NCBI GenBank assembly: GCA_034440615.1
Contig: JAOTOM010005155.1
Coordinates: forward strand, 1,072,501 to 1,136,500
Direction of reading: 5' to 3'
DNA length: 64,000 nt
From: Ashinkailepas kermadecensis
Taxonomy: Eukaryota > Arthropoda > Thecostraca > Neolepadidae
The notes under the pieces are model-generated. The model worked only from the letters and a program-made list of their open reading frames with translations, had not been told where the DNA came from and did no database searches. The position numbers were made by a program, and so were the translations under genes. Within the stretch, counting starts at the first letter, position 1; each line of letters opens with the position of its first letter. Positions 10,901 through 23,786 of the stretch are shown here, piece after piece.

Positions 10901-12300
10901 ATCAGTAGGGTATCTCCCTGTTCCGCTTCGTTCAGCTATTGTCTCTATTCCTATTGCACACTCATTCCCATAGATACGGCGTTAAGCCCTGTAGCTATAG
11001 CATTCGTTGTGGCTGGAATCTGACGTGAGTCCCATCACACCCTCGGTAGTCTGCCTTACATTCTGTTATAATCCAAGACATATCATCGGTGTTTTGAGCC
11101 AAACCCTCATATTGTTGCCCATAGTCACCTAGTACTAACTTGCGGTTCTTCTATCTCCTTGTCTTAAAGAACATCAGCAGAACATATTTCATCTAGCCGG
11201 CATTGTCTGTGATCTGGATCTGAGACCACTGACTGGGGGAAGGTATGGGAGGGTTAGCGCATTATTATGTTTGTATCGGCAACCAATGGGCCAATGGCCT
11301 TATGGACCAGAAACCAATGAACGGATCGAGCTGATTCAAGCGCGATCGTCAGCCCTACACAAGGTGCGTTTGGAAGGTAGCATTTACGTCCTTGGATGTC
11401 ATGAATGATGGATGTTGCATGGCTGGCCAAAGTGAATTTCTTTTCGCAAGTCGCACCTTCTTGCCAACCTCTATCGTCCAATCGTCCGATTGGTCTAACT
11501 TAGATGGAACTCCGTAGTGCTGGATCATTTCGACTACGTCAGCCCGAGTGTGGCGCGGACCGTGGACGGGCGCGGGACCCACCCTGCTGTCGCTGATGCT
11601 GGCACCTGCATACGACTGGTACCCCGTGCGCGTTTCGAAGAATCAGATCGAAGGTTCAGACCAGCATGCCCATTGTCATGCTGTACAAATACTGGTGGTG
11701 CTAGATCAGGCTGACCAGTGCCGACAGTATTTGGTCCGGTTCCAGGGAAAGGACTTTCAGGGTGGTATTCCGTAAACGTTTGGGACATTGTCTTGTCTGA
11801 AGCTTAATACACTCCAACGATTTCTGGAGGGTGAACAGCTTTGCGTTACTGAATATGTTAGGTGTCTTCAGTGCAAACAGCATAAATGTTCATCGTCTGA
11901 AAATATATGCTGTTATTTTTTCGGAAGCTTGTACTTTCTGACTCCGTACCCCCCCCCCACAAGACTTTCCTTTGCCTGATTCACGACATATCATAATAAC
12001 CAATAGTGTGAAAAATTATGCATAGTGCCTGATCAGAGGTAGAACAACAGTGCCGCCTTGGTCACGTGGAAGGGAGTTGGCAAGTGATGCAAACTGGAGA
12101 CACACAGATGTGCTTCAGGAAAGCAAATCATCCCACGAAAGACGAGAATCAACTAATAAAGTTTATTAGTGAGCTTGAATTTTCGCGTGATTCGTAAATC
12201 TTACCTTTGTTTCCAGCCGGCCCAAGACTTCATATTTGTTTTGGTTTTTAGCTCATATCCCTGGTTTCGTATTTTAGTGTATTCCTAGTTGGGGAGTTCC
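10901..12300. other. No gene recognised
   Basis: Mixed sequence with short overlapping frames on both strands (at most 84 codons) and a C-run at about 11,950. Nothing supported. Confidence 0.45.
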
Positions 12301-12486
12301 AAAGCTGATGGTGTTCCGACAGCGAGTGTGCCGTAGCTGGTGGTCCTCACTCAATGGGTGTGCAGTAACTGGTGGTGCTTCGTTAGTGGATGTGCCATAA
12401 CTGTGGTGTTCCGGCAATGAGTGTTCCGTAGCTGGTGGTGCTTCGGCAGTGAATGCTCCGTAACTGGTGGTGCTACAATGAGTGGT
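12301..12486. repeat. Decayed 32-bp tandem repeat, about 6 copies
   Basis: Units of the type GTAACTGGTGGTGCTTCG plus a GTGAATGCTCC-like half, each with several substitutions. The spacing is about 31-32 bp. Confidence 0.8.
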
Positions 12487-12600
12487 CTGAGTGAACTTTG
12501 CCGGCTGAAATTACATGTGCAGCGGACATCGATCACGTCAAGCCCAAGGTCTGCTTCGCGCTGCCGTGTCGTCTCTCGACTCTCCTCAAGCCAAACAAAC

Positions 12601-13727
12601 GGCGGCGGCCACCGTCAGACGGAGTGTGGGGTCCGAACACGGCCACCGTCAGACGGAGTGTGGGGTCAGAACACGGCCACCGTCAGACGGAGTGTGGGGT
12701 CCGAACACGGCCACCGCCAGACGGAGTGTGTGGTCCGAACACGGCCACCGTCAGACGGAGTGTGGGGTCAGAACACGGCCACCGCCAGACGGAGTGTGGG
12801 GTCCGAACACGGCCACCGCCAGACGGAGTGTGGGGTCAGAACATGGCCACCGTCAGACGGAGTGTGGGGTCAGAACACGGCCACCGCCAGACGGTGTGTG
12901 GGGTCAGAACACGGCCACCGCCAGACGGAGTGTGGGGTCCGAACACGGCCACCGTCAGATGGAGTGTGGGGTCCGAACACGGCCACCGTCAGGCGGAGTG
13001 TGTGGTCCGAACACGGCCACCGCCAGACGGAGTGTGGGGTCCGAACACGGCCACCGCCAGACGGAGTGTGGGGTCCGAACACGGCCATCGCCAGACGGAG
13101 TGTGGGGTCCGAACACGGCCACCGTCAGACGGAGTGTGGGGTCCGAACACGGCCACCGTCAGACGGAGTGTGGGGTCAGAACACGGCCACCGCCAGACGG
13201 AGTGTGGGGTCCGAACACGGCCACCGTCAGACGGAGTGTGGGAGAACACGGCCACCGCCAGACGGTGTGTGGGGTCAGAACACGGCCACCGCCAGACGGA
13301 GTGTGGGGTCCGAACACGGCCACCGTCAGACGGAGTGTGGGGTCAGAACACGGCCACCGCCAGACGGAGTGTGGGGTCAGAACACGGCCACCGTCAGACG
13401 GAGTGTGGGGTCAGAACACGGCCACCGCCAGACGGAGTGTGGGGTCAGAACACGGCCACCGCCAGACGGAGTGTGGGGTCCGAACACGGCCACCGCCAGA
13501 CGGAGTGTGGGGTCCGAACACGGCCACCGTCAGACGGAGTGTGGGGTCAGAACACGGCCACCGTCAGGCGGAGTGTGTGGTCCGAACACGGCCACCGCCA
13601 GACGGAGTGTGGGGTCAGAACACGGCCACCGCCAGACAGAGTGTGGGGTCAGAACACGGCCACCGCCAGACGGAGTGTGGGGTCCGAACACGGCCACCGC
13701 CAGACGGAGTGTGGGGTCAGAACACCG
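12601..13727. repeat. Minisatellite, 34-bp unit, about 33 copies
   Basis: Unit = GAACACGGCCACCGTCAG + ACGGAGTGTGGGGTCA. Main variants are CCGTCAG or CCGCCAG, and GTCAGAAC or GTCCGAAC; one copy (about 13,240) has lost 4 bp. Since 3 x 34 bp is 34 codons and the plus strand has no stop triplet, all three plus frames stay open for over 400 codons (12,421-13,818; 12,498-13,760; 12,515-13,753), as do parts of the minus strand. Equal openness in all frames argues against real coding. Confidence 0.97.
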
Positions 13728-14645
13728 CATCGTTGGATGTGGATTGGGTCTGAACCATGACTTCTATTGTCTAGGCAAGGGATGGAATCTGAATGCGGCA
13801 CATTCAGATGTAAGCTAGGGGCAAGGGACGGAAACTTCGATCACGAGTAAAGAGTACAGAGACGAAATCTTCAGACGCGAGTTGAAGTCAAGAGACGGAG
13901 TCTTCAGGCGCTCGGTGGGGTCTGAACAAGGTGACTTCAGACGCCGGGACGATATTTCGTAACTGCATGTACATTCAGCAGATAATTTGTATAGTTAATG
14001 TAATTTATATACATCTGTTCGAAGAACTGCTTATCGTCTTCATTTTAGTAGTGTTTCAAGCCATGTTTCGATAGAACGATAGCCACTCTCATACTTTATG
14101 GAAATAGCAGGCTTTCACAGTTACATTTGAATCCATCATTGCTTGAGAGCAACTCATCTACCCCAAACATCGCTCAATACAGCCTCTCCCAAACATTCAA
14201 CCAGCTATATGTCATTGCTACTTCTCAGTCAGATGACCAATAGGCTGGTGGTAAGCTTCAGGTGACATGTGTAGCAGGACGTGAAGATATTGAGGCTAGG
14301 GACATACCCAGATTGCTACTGTTTAATGAACTTAGGAACATTTAAAGTCATTCATTGGGCGCTAGATGGAGAATGGCATGACCAAAGACATTGAAAACGC
14401 TTTGACTTCGCCAACTTCAAACGTGCTCCCATGTGCATGCTCAAGCACCCTCCCCACACTTAAAAAGCGAGATGTGCTTTGCACTCCTCACCCACACCTC
14501 GTCTAAACCCAAGTCAAAATTGGTACCATATCTCCGACCCATGAAGATGGCTGATCATAGCAGTCAGCGTTTACGGTGTCATCACGCCCCATCAATGTTT
14601 ATATTTCTGACTGAAATCCAGCTCAGAGCACGGTGCCTTCCTGGG
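13728..14645. other. No gene recognised
   Basis: Diverged GACTTCAGACG and GACGGAGTCTTCAG words at about 13,830-13,950 suggest an eroded edge of a related tandem repeat. The rest is ordinary sequence with short frames. Confidence 0.4.
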
Positions 14646-14660
14646 CATCAGCGCTAGTGG

Positions 14661-14818
14661 TTGGTTATTGGTTTTACGACACGTCGACCGTTGAGTCATA
14701 TAGCGTCGCCAATCTCTCACGCCGATTGGTCGCGGGCGAAGAGTAGCGACAGGTGAGATTCGAACCCACAATCTTACGATTGTGAGACGAGCATCTTACC
14801 CCTAGACCACTCGTCCCC
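14661..14818 (-). mobile_element. SINE family B, full copy (158 bp) with perfect 15-bp target duplication
   Basis: Read on the minus strand it starts GGGGACGAGTGGTCTAGGGG, a tRNA-like head with a box A (GTGGTCTAGGGG) and box B (GGGTTCGAATC) for RNA polymerase III. This is followed by a roughly 80-bp body, and it ends CCAATAACCAA without a poly(A) tail. The flanks are exact direct repeats CATCAGCGCTAGTGG at 14,646-14,660 and 14,819-14,833, so insertion was recent. It lies about 430 bp upstream of the LDLa gene in opposite orientation. Confidence 0.95.
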
Positions 14819-15058
14819 CATCAGCGCTAGTGGAGCGTCACAAATGTTGCATTAAGTCGACAATGTGTACACATTGTAATATTACGTCAATGATCTAGCA
14901 ATTATCTCCTGGATGATTACCAGAGATTGCTGGAAATTGCACATTGCCCTCACGTGCCAGCAATGCTGCGGCTGGAACGTCACCATGTCTTGAATGCGTG
15001 GGGGTGCTAGGTCGACGTGATGGAACACAGAGGACCTTCCGGACGACACTGACTGTGT

Positions 15059-15065
15059 ATTTAAC
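15059..15065 (+). promoter_or_regulatory. Possible TATA-like element of the LDLa gene
   Basis: TATTTAA lies 183 bp before the ATG at 15,248. If used, transcription would start near 15,090 and leave a 5' leader of about 160 nt. The only support is the match and its position. Confidence 0.2.
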
Positions 15066-15247
15066 TGCACCATCTGTTTATTAGCGTAGCTCCGGTGCTG
15101 GGAGAACTTAAGTCTGCTTCTTCCGGCATGTGGGTTAGTCTCGGACGAGCGACGCTGTGCGCATGTGGATGGTCTAGCTGCAGTGACCCGGAGTGCCGGC
15201 TCGGGGTGCTGTGACGGCAGGTCGGGTCGTGACCTGCTCGTGTCACC

Positions 15248-17729
15248 ATGAGACTGGTCGTGGCTCTCGTGACGTTGCTGGTGTGCCACTACGCTGCGCT
15301 CGAAATTAGCCCCGAGGACGACCTCGCAGCTAAGTCGGCGTTCATCTCCATGCGTGAGGTGGACGCGGAAGCAGTCTCTGAGGAGGGCAATGGTGGTGGA
15401 GCTTCGGACGTGACCATCGAGAACTCTCGCATCGTCGCGGATGGCCCCGACGCTCAGCAATGGGCGCAAAGTGACCAAGGCAGTCGACGCGCCCTAAAGC
15501 ACAAATCCACCACCCCCACCGACGCTCAGCAGAGTGCCGGCAACGTTGACGACCCACCTTTGGCCGACGAATACGACGCAGAGCATGCCGCAGAGGGCAG
15601 CGACAGTGCGCGGACCGTGAAACGACAGGGCGGCTGTTCGACATCGGACTACTTCATCTGTCGAAATGGCCAGTGCATCGAACACGAGTGGCGCTGCGAC
15701 GGTTTCCGACACTGCGCGGATGGCTCGGACGAGGAGAGATGTCACGGTGGCGGTGGCAAGGGCGCAAGTGGTGGTGCCGGCGGCGGCGGCGCGTGCGACT
15801 CCACCTACTACTACAGCTGTAGCAACGGCGAGTGCATCGACCGGCGAGGCCTCTGCAACGGCTACCGCGACTGTTCCGACGGCTCCGACGAGGTCAACTG
15901 CCCGGCCTGCGATCCGCGCGTGCACTTCGCGTGTCGGAACGGCACATGCATTGATGTGGACAAGAAATGTGATGGAGTGTTCAACTGCCCTGACCAATCA
16001 GATGAGCGTGACTGCACGGACTCCTGTCTTCTTGGTCAGTTCCGCTGCTCGGATGGCCAATGTCTAAGCATCCACCAGAGGTGCGACGGCAGACAGGACT
16101 GCAGGGATGGCTCTGATGAAAGGAGATGCATAGATCCTGGACCGGCTCCATGTCTTCTTGGTCAGTTTCGCTGTTCCGATGGTCAATGTCTACACATCAG
16201 CCAGAAATGTGATGGTAGACCAGATTGTAGTCGAGGAGAAGATGAACGTGATTGTGTGAGCAAATGTGGATCTGGAGAGTTTGGATGTGATGGTCGCTGT
16301 TTTGACCACCGTCGTCGCTGCGATGGTCGAAGGGATTGTAGAGATGGCTCCGATGAAAGCAACTGCCCTAGCCCACAGCCGCCTCGATGCCTCCTCGGCC
16401 AGTTCCGCTGTTCAGATGGGCAATGTCTGAACATCCGCCAGAAGTGCGACGGTAGACAGGATTGCAGAGATGGTTCCGATGAAAGAAGCTGTCCACGGCC
16501 TCCAAATCCAGGTAGCTGCCTGCTTGGCCAATTCCGTTGTTCGGATGGCCAGTGTCTAAACATCCGACAGAAGTGCGACGGCAGACAAGACTGCAGGGAT
16601 GGCTCTGATGAAAGGAGATGCATAGATCCCGGTCCGGCTCCATGTCTTCTTGGTCAGTTTCGCTGTTCCGATGGTCAGTGTCTACACATCAGCCAGAAAT
16701 GTGATGGTAGACCAGATTGTAGTCGAGGAGAAGATGAACGTGATTGCGTGAGCAAATGTGGATCTGGAGAGTTTGGATGTGATGGTCGCTGTTTTGACCA
16801 CCGTCGTCGCTGCGATGGTCGAATGGATTGTAGAGATGGCTCCGATGAAAGCAACTGCCCTAGCCCACAGCCGCCTCGATGCCTCCTTGGTCAGTTCCGC
16901 TGTTCAGATGGGCAATGTCTGAACAACCGGCGAAAGTGCGATGGCAGACAGGATTGCAGAGATGGTTCCGATGAAAGAAGCTGCCCAAGGCCTCCAAATC
17001 CAGGTCGCTGCCTGCTTGGCCAGTTTCGCTGTTCCGATGGTCAGTGTCTAAACATCCGGCAGAAATGTGATGGTAGACAAGATTGCAGTCGAGGAGAAGA
17101 TGAACGGGATTGCGTGATCAGATGTTCATCTGGGAAGTTTGGATGCGATGGTCGCTGTTTTGACAACCGTCGTCGCTGCGATGGTCGTAGTGATTGTAGA
17201 GATGGCTCCGATGAAAGCAACTGCCCCAGCCCACAGCCGGCTCGATGCCTCCTTGGTCAGTTCCGCTGTTCAGATGGGCAATGTCTGAACATCCGCCAGA
17301 AGTGCGACGGTAGACAGGACTGCAGAGATGGCTCTGATGAAAGAATCTGTTCACGGCCTCCCAATCCAGGTAGCTGCCTGCTTGGCCAATTCCGTTGCTC
17401 GGATGGCCAGTGTCTAAACATCCGGCAGAGGTGCGACGGCAGACAAGACTGCAGGGATGGCTCTGATGAAAGAGGATGCATAGATCATGGTCCGGCTCCA
17501 TGTCTCTTGGTCAGTTCCGCTGTTCCGATGTCGTGTCTACACATCGCCGAAGTGCGATGGTAGACGGGACTGTTCAGGTGGTGAGGACGAAGTTGGCTGC
17601 TCTTCATCTGAGTGCTCTTGCCCGGGTTTCTTCTCCTGCGGTGACGGCACGTGCTTATCTCCACTTGCCACTTGTGACGGCTACCCGAACTGTCGTGACG
17701 CTAGTGACGAGTTCAACTGCATTTCTTGA
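15248..17729 (+). CDS. Secreted LDL-receptor class A repeat protein (3' frame broken)
   Basis: Starts with a hydrophobic signal peptide (MRLVVALVTLLVCHYA) after a favourable TCACCATG context. A roughly 105-residue acidic, Ser/Gly-rich linker ends in a dibasic site (RTVKRQ, about residue 126), which looks like a propeptide. Then come 15 complete LDLa modules of about 40 residues, each with six Cys and the calcium-binding pattern CDG..DC.DGSDE..C. Module 16 is damaged by three small deletions at about 17,505-17,545 (net -5 bases against its sister modules), after which module 17 continues in another frame (CSCPGFFSCGDGTCL...CDASDEFNC-like) to a stop at 17,729. The frame as read stops at 17,563. 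Intact length would be about 828 residues. No transmembrane helix, EGF or propeller domain is seen, so it is probably extracellular and binds ligands through calcium-loaded modules; the ligand is unknown. No intron is visible, which is unusual for an LDLa protein. The breaks may be sequencing errors in near-identical repeats or true mutation. Confidence 0.88.
16131..17114 (+). repeat. 492-bp in-frame tandem duplication of four LDLa modules
   Basis: The stretch beginning TAGATCCTGG at 16,131 recurs 492 bp later at 16,623 (TAGATCCCGG) in the same module order: HISQ-type, CGSGEFGCDG-type, CPRPP-linked, NIRQ-type. Identity is very high, including synonymous positions in the first two modules. 492 bp is 164 codons, so the frame is kept. 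A third, shorter and more diverged block follows from 17,115. Confidence 0.85.
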
Positions 17730-17954
17730 GAATCAATTGGAAGATAATGGATAGGGTGCGCATGAGTATGGCTTGTTGTACCGCGATGTTAGTGGACACT
17801 ATTGTTCATGGGAGATAGAGCATAATATTGTCTAGAATATATTGATTAGATGTGAGCATGTGGCGATAGTGTGCCCTTTTTTGCTGCCAGTGCTATCCTG
17901 ACTATTAAAGGTGGATATGCGTGCAAGCTGTCCAATTTGAGTGCAAAATATGTG

Positions 17955-17960
17955 AATAAA
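17955..17960 (+). terminator. Polyadenylation signal AATAAA
   Basis: Canonical AATAAA about 225 bp after the LDLa stop at 17,729. A variant TATTAAA also occurs at about 17,902. The spacing fits a short 3' UTR. Confidence 0.55.
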
Positions 17961-20213
17961 ATATAGATTTAACTTCTTTCAACGATTTTTGTCCAAAACC
18001 CTGGGAGAAAAAGGACAGGCGACTGCACAATTGGGCAATAATATCACGAATCATACTAGGGATGCATGTAGAAAGAGCTATGAAGGGGGTCAGGCTGCTG
18101 ATGGGAATCAAATATAGAAACGCACCAAACTAATTATATTTTCAAGCGACGGAAAAAGGAATCACGCCGAATGAGTTCCAGTTTGGTGGTATGATTGCAG
18201 TTACAAACAAATGGGGAAATAAATGTGTTCGTGCTAAATAAATGTCCCAGGGCCAATAGACCTTGAAAGTCCAAAGGGACCTTCATTACTCGTTTGGTAC
18301 GGCACTTGTTCAGGTGAATACGTTCATGGTACGTGGCTGTGGATGGAATGGCGCAGCCTTCAGATATAGGATGCCATGGGATGCTACGAAATCCGCCGTT
18401 TACCAAGCTCTCCGATAAAATGTTGATCGTGGCAAATTTATTCCGCAGTGATATGGTTTTACCACGCAATCAAACTTCGGTCACCATGCTGTGCATTACT
18501 GAGGGGGCGACTGAGCCACAAAACGACTGAGCCACAAATGCATGAACGGCAGCTTGCTTGTTTTTAGTCAGGTACACTAATGAAATGAACATGATATCCA
18601 GGAATGATGTAGCTAATATTCTAAATGCTTCATAGCAAAACACGAAGTGACTTGCCCAGCAGTCAATTTGATAATGAAACGCTCTGGAAAATGCGCGTTC
18701 TTTCAGGTTTGAATTTCCATTATACTATGTGCATTATAGGCACACGCCATGGGCTTCATTTTTGGCATCGCTTGTTTGCTAATCGTAATGAACTATTTTT
18801 GCATCAATAAAATCCGGTGGTATGCTCAAGTGGCTTTTCGAAATTTAGTTCTGCGTTAAGGGCAATTTCTTGCATGGATCCGCCCTCGTGTATTTCAACG
18901 TCAGACTACAAATGGATTATTCAACGGGCCACTGACGCTACGATACGCAGCTGCTTTGCCGCGAACCCAACCTTCGAGGGTCAGTTGCCAACTTTGCGTC
19001 TCAATCAGAGGCAACAGACGAGCTCGTGTGGCGGTCGGTCCAGTCAGGACATGAGAGGCCATTGCGAACAGGCGCTCCAACCATCTTATCCACCGAAGTT
19101 GCTTCCGGAGACGGTTCTGACCAGAGCGACTCTTAACTCTAACAGAGGATCAGCACTCTGTAGCAAGTGGCTGGTGAGGTGGCTTAATCGCCCCGCGGTG
19201 GAAAAAATGGTGCTCATTTTTCACATACGAATTTCTGAACTGCTTGCTGGACAACAATGCAGCAAGTTATTTAAAATATTCGACTGCTGAAAATATTTGT
19301 AGAAAGTCGACACTTGTCTATCTGTGCTTGACCTCCTTACGAACACCGTGGCTGCGATATTGCGGGCCGCTGGTAGGAGTTCACAACAAACCATTTTACA
19401 TTACGGCAAAACGAAACCGCTTCTTCCATCCTAGTTTACAGAAAAATTAAATAACGAAGAAACGAAACGAAGAAGAAACGGAGAAAAACAATACAACCTT
19501 AATGGGAACTATTTCAATAATGGATTCTAATGCGCATTGTAGTCATAAGCATTCCAGTTAAAACTGCCTCACATTGCGATACTCAGGTTCAGCATGTTCT
19601 CGGTTTTACATTGCAATGCCGGGAAAAGGTTGCATCGCAACGCAATGCAACCTATTAATTGTGGCGGAAGATTCACACCTTAGCACTCTCAGTGCTGGGG
19701 AGGGGCTCAATCTGACGTCTCTTGAGACGTCTTCAAGCAACTTACCAGCAGTTATGTTAGCAGTATGCAGTTAGGATATCGTTTTGACGCTTGGCATACC
19801 TTCCGACATTCGATGAGCGCATATTGTGTGAAGCAATAAGAAAGTACAGGTATAGCAATGCTCTTTAGATTGAAATACGATCTATTGCGACCCAAAAACG
19901 GGTAAACGAGGATATGCTTTCACGCCGATTTCGTTCCTGATGAGATCAGTGTCCTAAAATTTACTTGAAATGTGTTGGATGGAGTAAATTGAAAAAATGT
20001 CCAAAGTGCATTAAGGTCCTGGTCAATTAACGTGCAAAGCGCATAAAGGTCTTGGCCAATTCACGTGCCAAGGGCAATATTTTAACAAAATAATCAGCTT
20101 AAACAGTTCATGGCATATTTCCAGATAATTGACCTTGACTCGACCTTTCCACGCGTCACTGCGCTAGAATGTCTTCAGCTCGCTTCAGTTCAATTCGCTT
20201 TGTAAAACAAACT
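17961..20213. other. No gene recognised
   Basis: AT-moderate sequence. The longest frame is 157 codons (18,817-19,290, plus) with no recognisable domain. A 32-bp imperfect duplication lies at about 20,011-20,075 (TAAGGTCCTGGTCAATTAACG versus TAAAGGTCTTGGCCAATTCACG). Nothing else supported. Confidence 0.45.
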
Positions 20214-20535
20214 TAGTCCGAATTCTAGCTGGGATGGTTTTATGGACCAGGGCCCTATGGTAGCGCTTGTTGCATGAACCCTGGCCCCACCACCCGATCC
20301 TTCAATTCCAGTTCAACGGCAATTTTTTTACCGATAGTTTAACGTACCGTCAATGCAATGACACGGCTGGCCCGGTAGTTCGTCCCTGGCCCCGGCCCTG
20401 GCTGGCCAGTTACGAAGTGATCCTCCCAGCCGGGAGCTGAATGAGAGCTAGTGAAGGGACTCGAACTCTGTCTTGCCGGGAAAGGTGAAGCCAATGCAGG
20501 CCCCGCGACCTGGTCGACTGAGCTACCGGAGCGGC
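20214..20535 (-). mobile_element. SINE family A, copy 1
   Basis: On the minus strand the head (CCGGTAGCTCAGTCGACC; box A TAGCTCAGTCG) is followed by a box B-like GAGTTCGAGTCCC and a roughly 220-bp body. It shares with the copies at 21.4 and 25.8 kb the words ACCAGGGCCC/CTCTG, TGAACCCTGGCC and ACCACCC, and ends at a GAATTC-containing tail. Diverged, with no obvious target duplication. Confidence 0.85.
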
Positions 20536-20587
20536 ATCCATGTCATCGATATTGAAGCGTGAACTGGCATGCGTCTCATGATGCGGT

Positions 20588-20720
20588 CCCAAAGCTACGG
20601 TGAAAAGCCGATGACACCCAAACCGGAAGCCCGTCATCGGCCTGTTTGATGCGCCCAAAGCTACGGTGAAAAGCCGATGACACCCAAACCGGAAGCCCGT
20701 CATCGGCCTGTTTGACCTGA
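20588..20720. repeat. 66-bp tandem duplication, each unit with a 9-bp hairpin
   Basis: CCCAAAGCTACGGTGAAAAG starts at 20,588 and 20,654 and the two units are nearly identical. Each contains GCCGATGAC...GTCATCGGC, a 9-bp inverted repeat with a 17-bp loop (20,607-20,641 in the first). A minus-strand 109-codon frame through it is a by-product. Confidence 0.9.
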
Positions 20721-20907
20721 ACAGGAAAGTTGACCACAAATGTACAAAACGTGCGGAGTGTATTTCTCAACTCCAAAGAGTGGAGTTACACCATGCTGTA
20801 AATACCTCGTCTTTCTATTCAGCTAATAGCAAATGTTAGTGGTGGTAAAAGTTACTGATCTTGTCCGCGCGCACTGCAAGCGGTATGAAAGTCTACAGCA
20901 CCACGGT

Positions 20908-22005
20908 GGTACACTCGCCTGTAGTGAAATGTGCTAGGCTGGCTGGCCGCTAGGAACTATGGCTGGCCGCTAGGAACGTGGGCTGTGTGGCTCACCAATA
21001 ATTACTGGTTATGGTTTTACTACTGGTTTTATTACAATAATAAAATACACCAATAATTACTGGCAGGCTGCGCCGCTTCACAGTTATGCATTGCATGACA
21101 GCTTCACCACGGGTAAGTGTCCGAGCCATAGGTGACAATTTGTCCTGAAGCCATGAAGTGAGAAACACGGGTCTACGCTGTTCCCGCCTTGCATTCCTCG
21201 GTCGGCCAAACAACATTGGCAGTTCAACGAGCAGGTTACCAATGGACTCCTGTCGACAAGTAACAATTGATAGCGGCGGATTTCTGACTCCGGCAACACA
21301 GAATGAGCTGGAAAGGTTAGGAGAGGCTCGGTTGCAAAGATGTAGTGAAAGGAGATGAGAGGTTTATGATGTCAATTAAGCATTATCTGGCCCCAAAATA
21401 ATAATGGAATGTCCAACTTGTATACTTTTCAGAAATGTAGTTCGAATTCTTGTTGGGGTGACTTTATGTACCAGGGCTCTGTTGCTAAGCAAAGCTGGTT
21501 GCGTGAACCCTGGCCTCACCACCCAATCCATGAATAGCAGTTTTATAGTATAAATTGGGCAAAATGATTCACGTGCTGTCAGTACACCGATACGGCCACC
21601 CCGGTTGCTCGCTCTCGACCTCGCTGGGGGCTAAAAGTGAGCGCACGAAGCGACTCGAACCCAGTCCCGCCAAGACAGGGGAGACCGGAGCGGGATAGCA
21701 ATCTGACCAGCTGAGCCACCGGTACGGCAAGTCCCGCGGAGGAACAACTGAGCCACCGGTACGGCAAGTCCCGAGGAGGCACAATTGGCTTAATTGAGAT
21801 TCACTGACAAGTCGATTAGTTGCTTGATTATGTTACGCATATTTCATTGAGAATCACAAGTTGTCGGGCGTTAAGCATTTGTTGTATGATATATTACTAG
21901 TTGTTGCATATGTTGTGCACTGTATTGCAAGCCACATACTTAGATTTCCGTGAAGATAAAATGTTTCTTCACGCGGATACCGTCCAACTGTTTTACCATA
22001 AGACG
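20908..22005 (+). repeat. Composite dispersed repeat, copy 1
   Basis: About 1.1 kb that matches, in reverse complement, 25,553-26,594. Shared words in the same relative order include CGCCTGTAGTGAAATGT, GGCCGCTAGGAAC, CAATAATTACTGG, GGCCAAACAACATTGGCAGT, GAGAGGTTTATG, the whole SINE A (21,440-21,730), TTTCATTGAGAATCA and GTGCACTGTATTG. Roughly 70-80% identical by eye. Either a larger non-autonomous element with a tRNA-like core, or an inverted duplication formed after the SINE inserted. No coding capacity seen. Confidence 0.8.
21440..21730 (-). mobile_element. SINE family A, copy 2 (inside the composite repeat)
   Basis: The minus-strand head GCCGTACCGGTGGCTCAGCTGG gives box A, and GGGTTCGAGTCGC gives box B; the body and GAATTC tail match the family. 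The first bases of the head and the flank (CTGAGCCACCGGTACGGC plus AAGTCCCG) are tandemly duplicated at about 21,711-21,775, so a head-only remnant lies next to it. Confidence 0.85.
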
Positions 22006-22273
22006 TTTTTGCTTATATTGCTTCAGCACGACATGCAACTGCGCCATCCGTCATTCTTAGTGTGAAACCACCGTTAATTATTGGAAGATTGAGCAGGAAT
22101 TAATGCCATAGTTGTTTGTTGAATTGCAGCATGGGAAGCACCAATAATGCCCCATGGGGCGAGTGCAATATGCTTTCCAGCACCAAGGTGTGCTTTTAAA
22201 AAATGTTGGGAACAAGGACAAACTAATTTCAGCAACCTGGATCGTTTACCAGATCAAATGGCTTCAACGGTGT

Positions 22274-22501
<228 letters not shown>

Positions 22502-22505
22502 ATAA

Positions 22506-23786
<1,281 letters not shown>

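Noticed and set aside
12421..13818. 465-, 420- and 412-residue frames
   Set aside because: All three plus frames are open because the 34-bp unit has no stop triplet, so no single frame is favoured.
14661..14818. True tRNA gene
   Set aside because: The head has boxes A and B, but the anticodon arm is degenerate, a 3' body follows, and a target duplication flanks it: this is a SINE.
15342..17501. Open frames on the minus strand of the LDLa gene
   Set aside because: Shadow frames of a GC-rich Cys/Asp/Gly-rich repeat; the sense strand has clear LDLa modules and a signal peptide.
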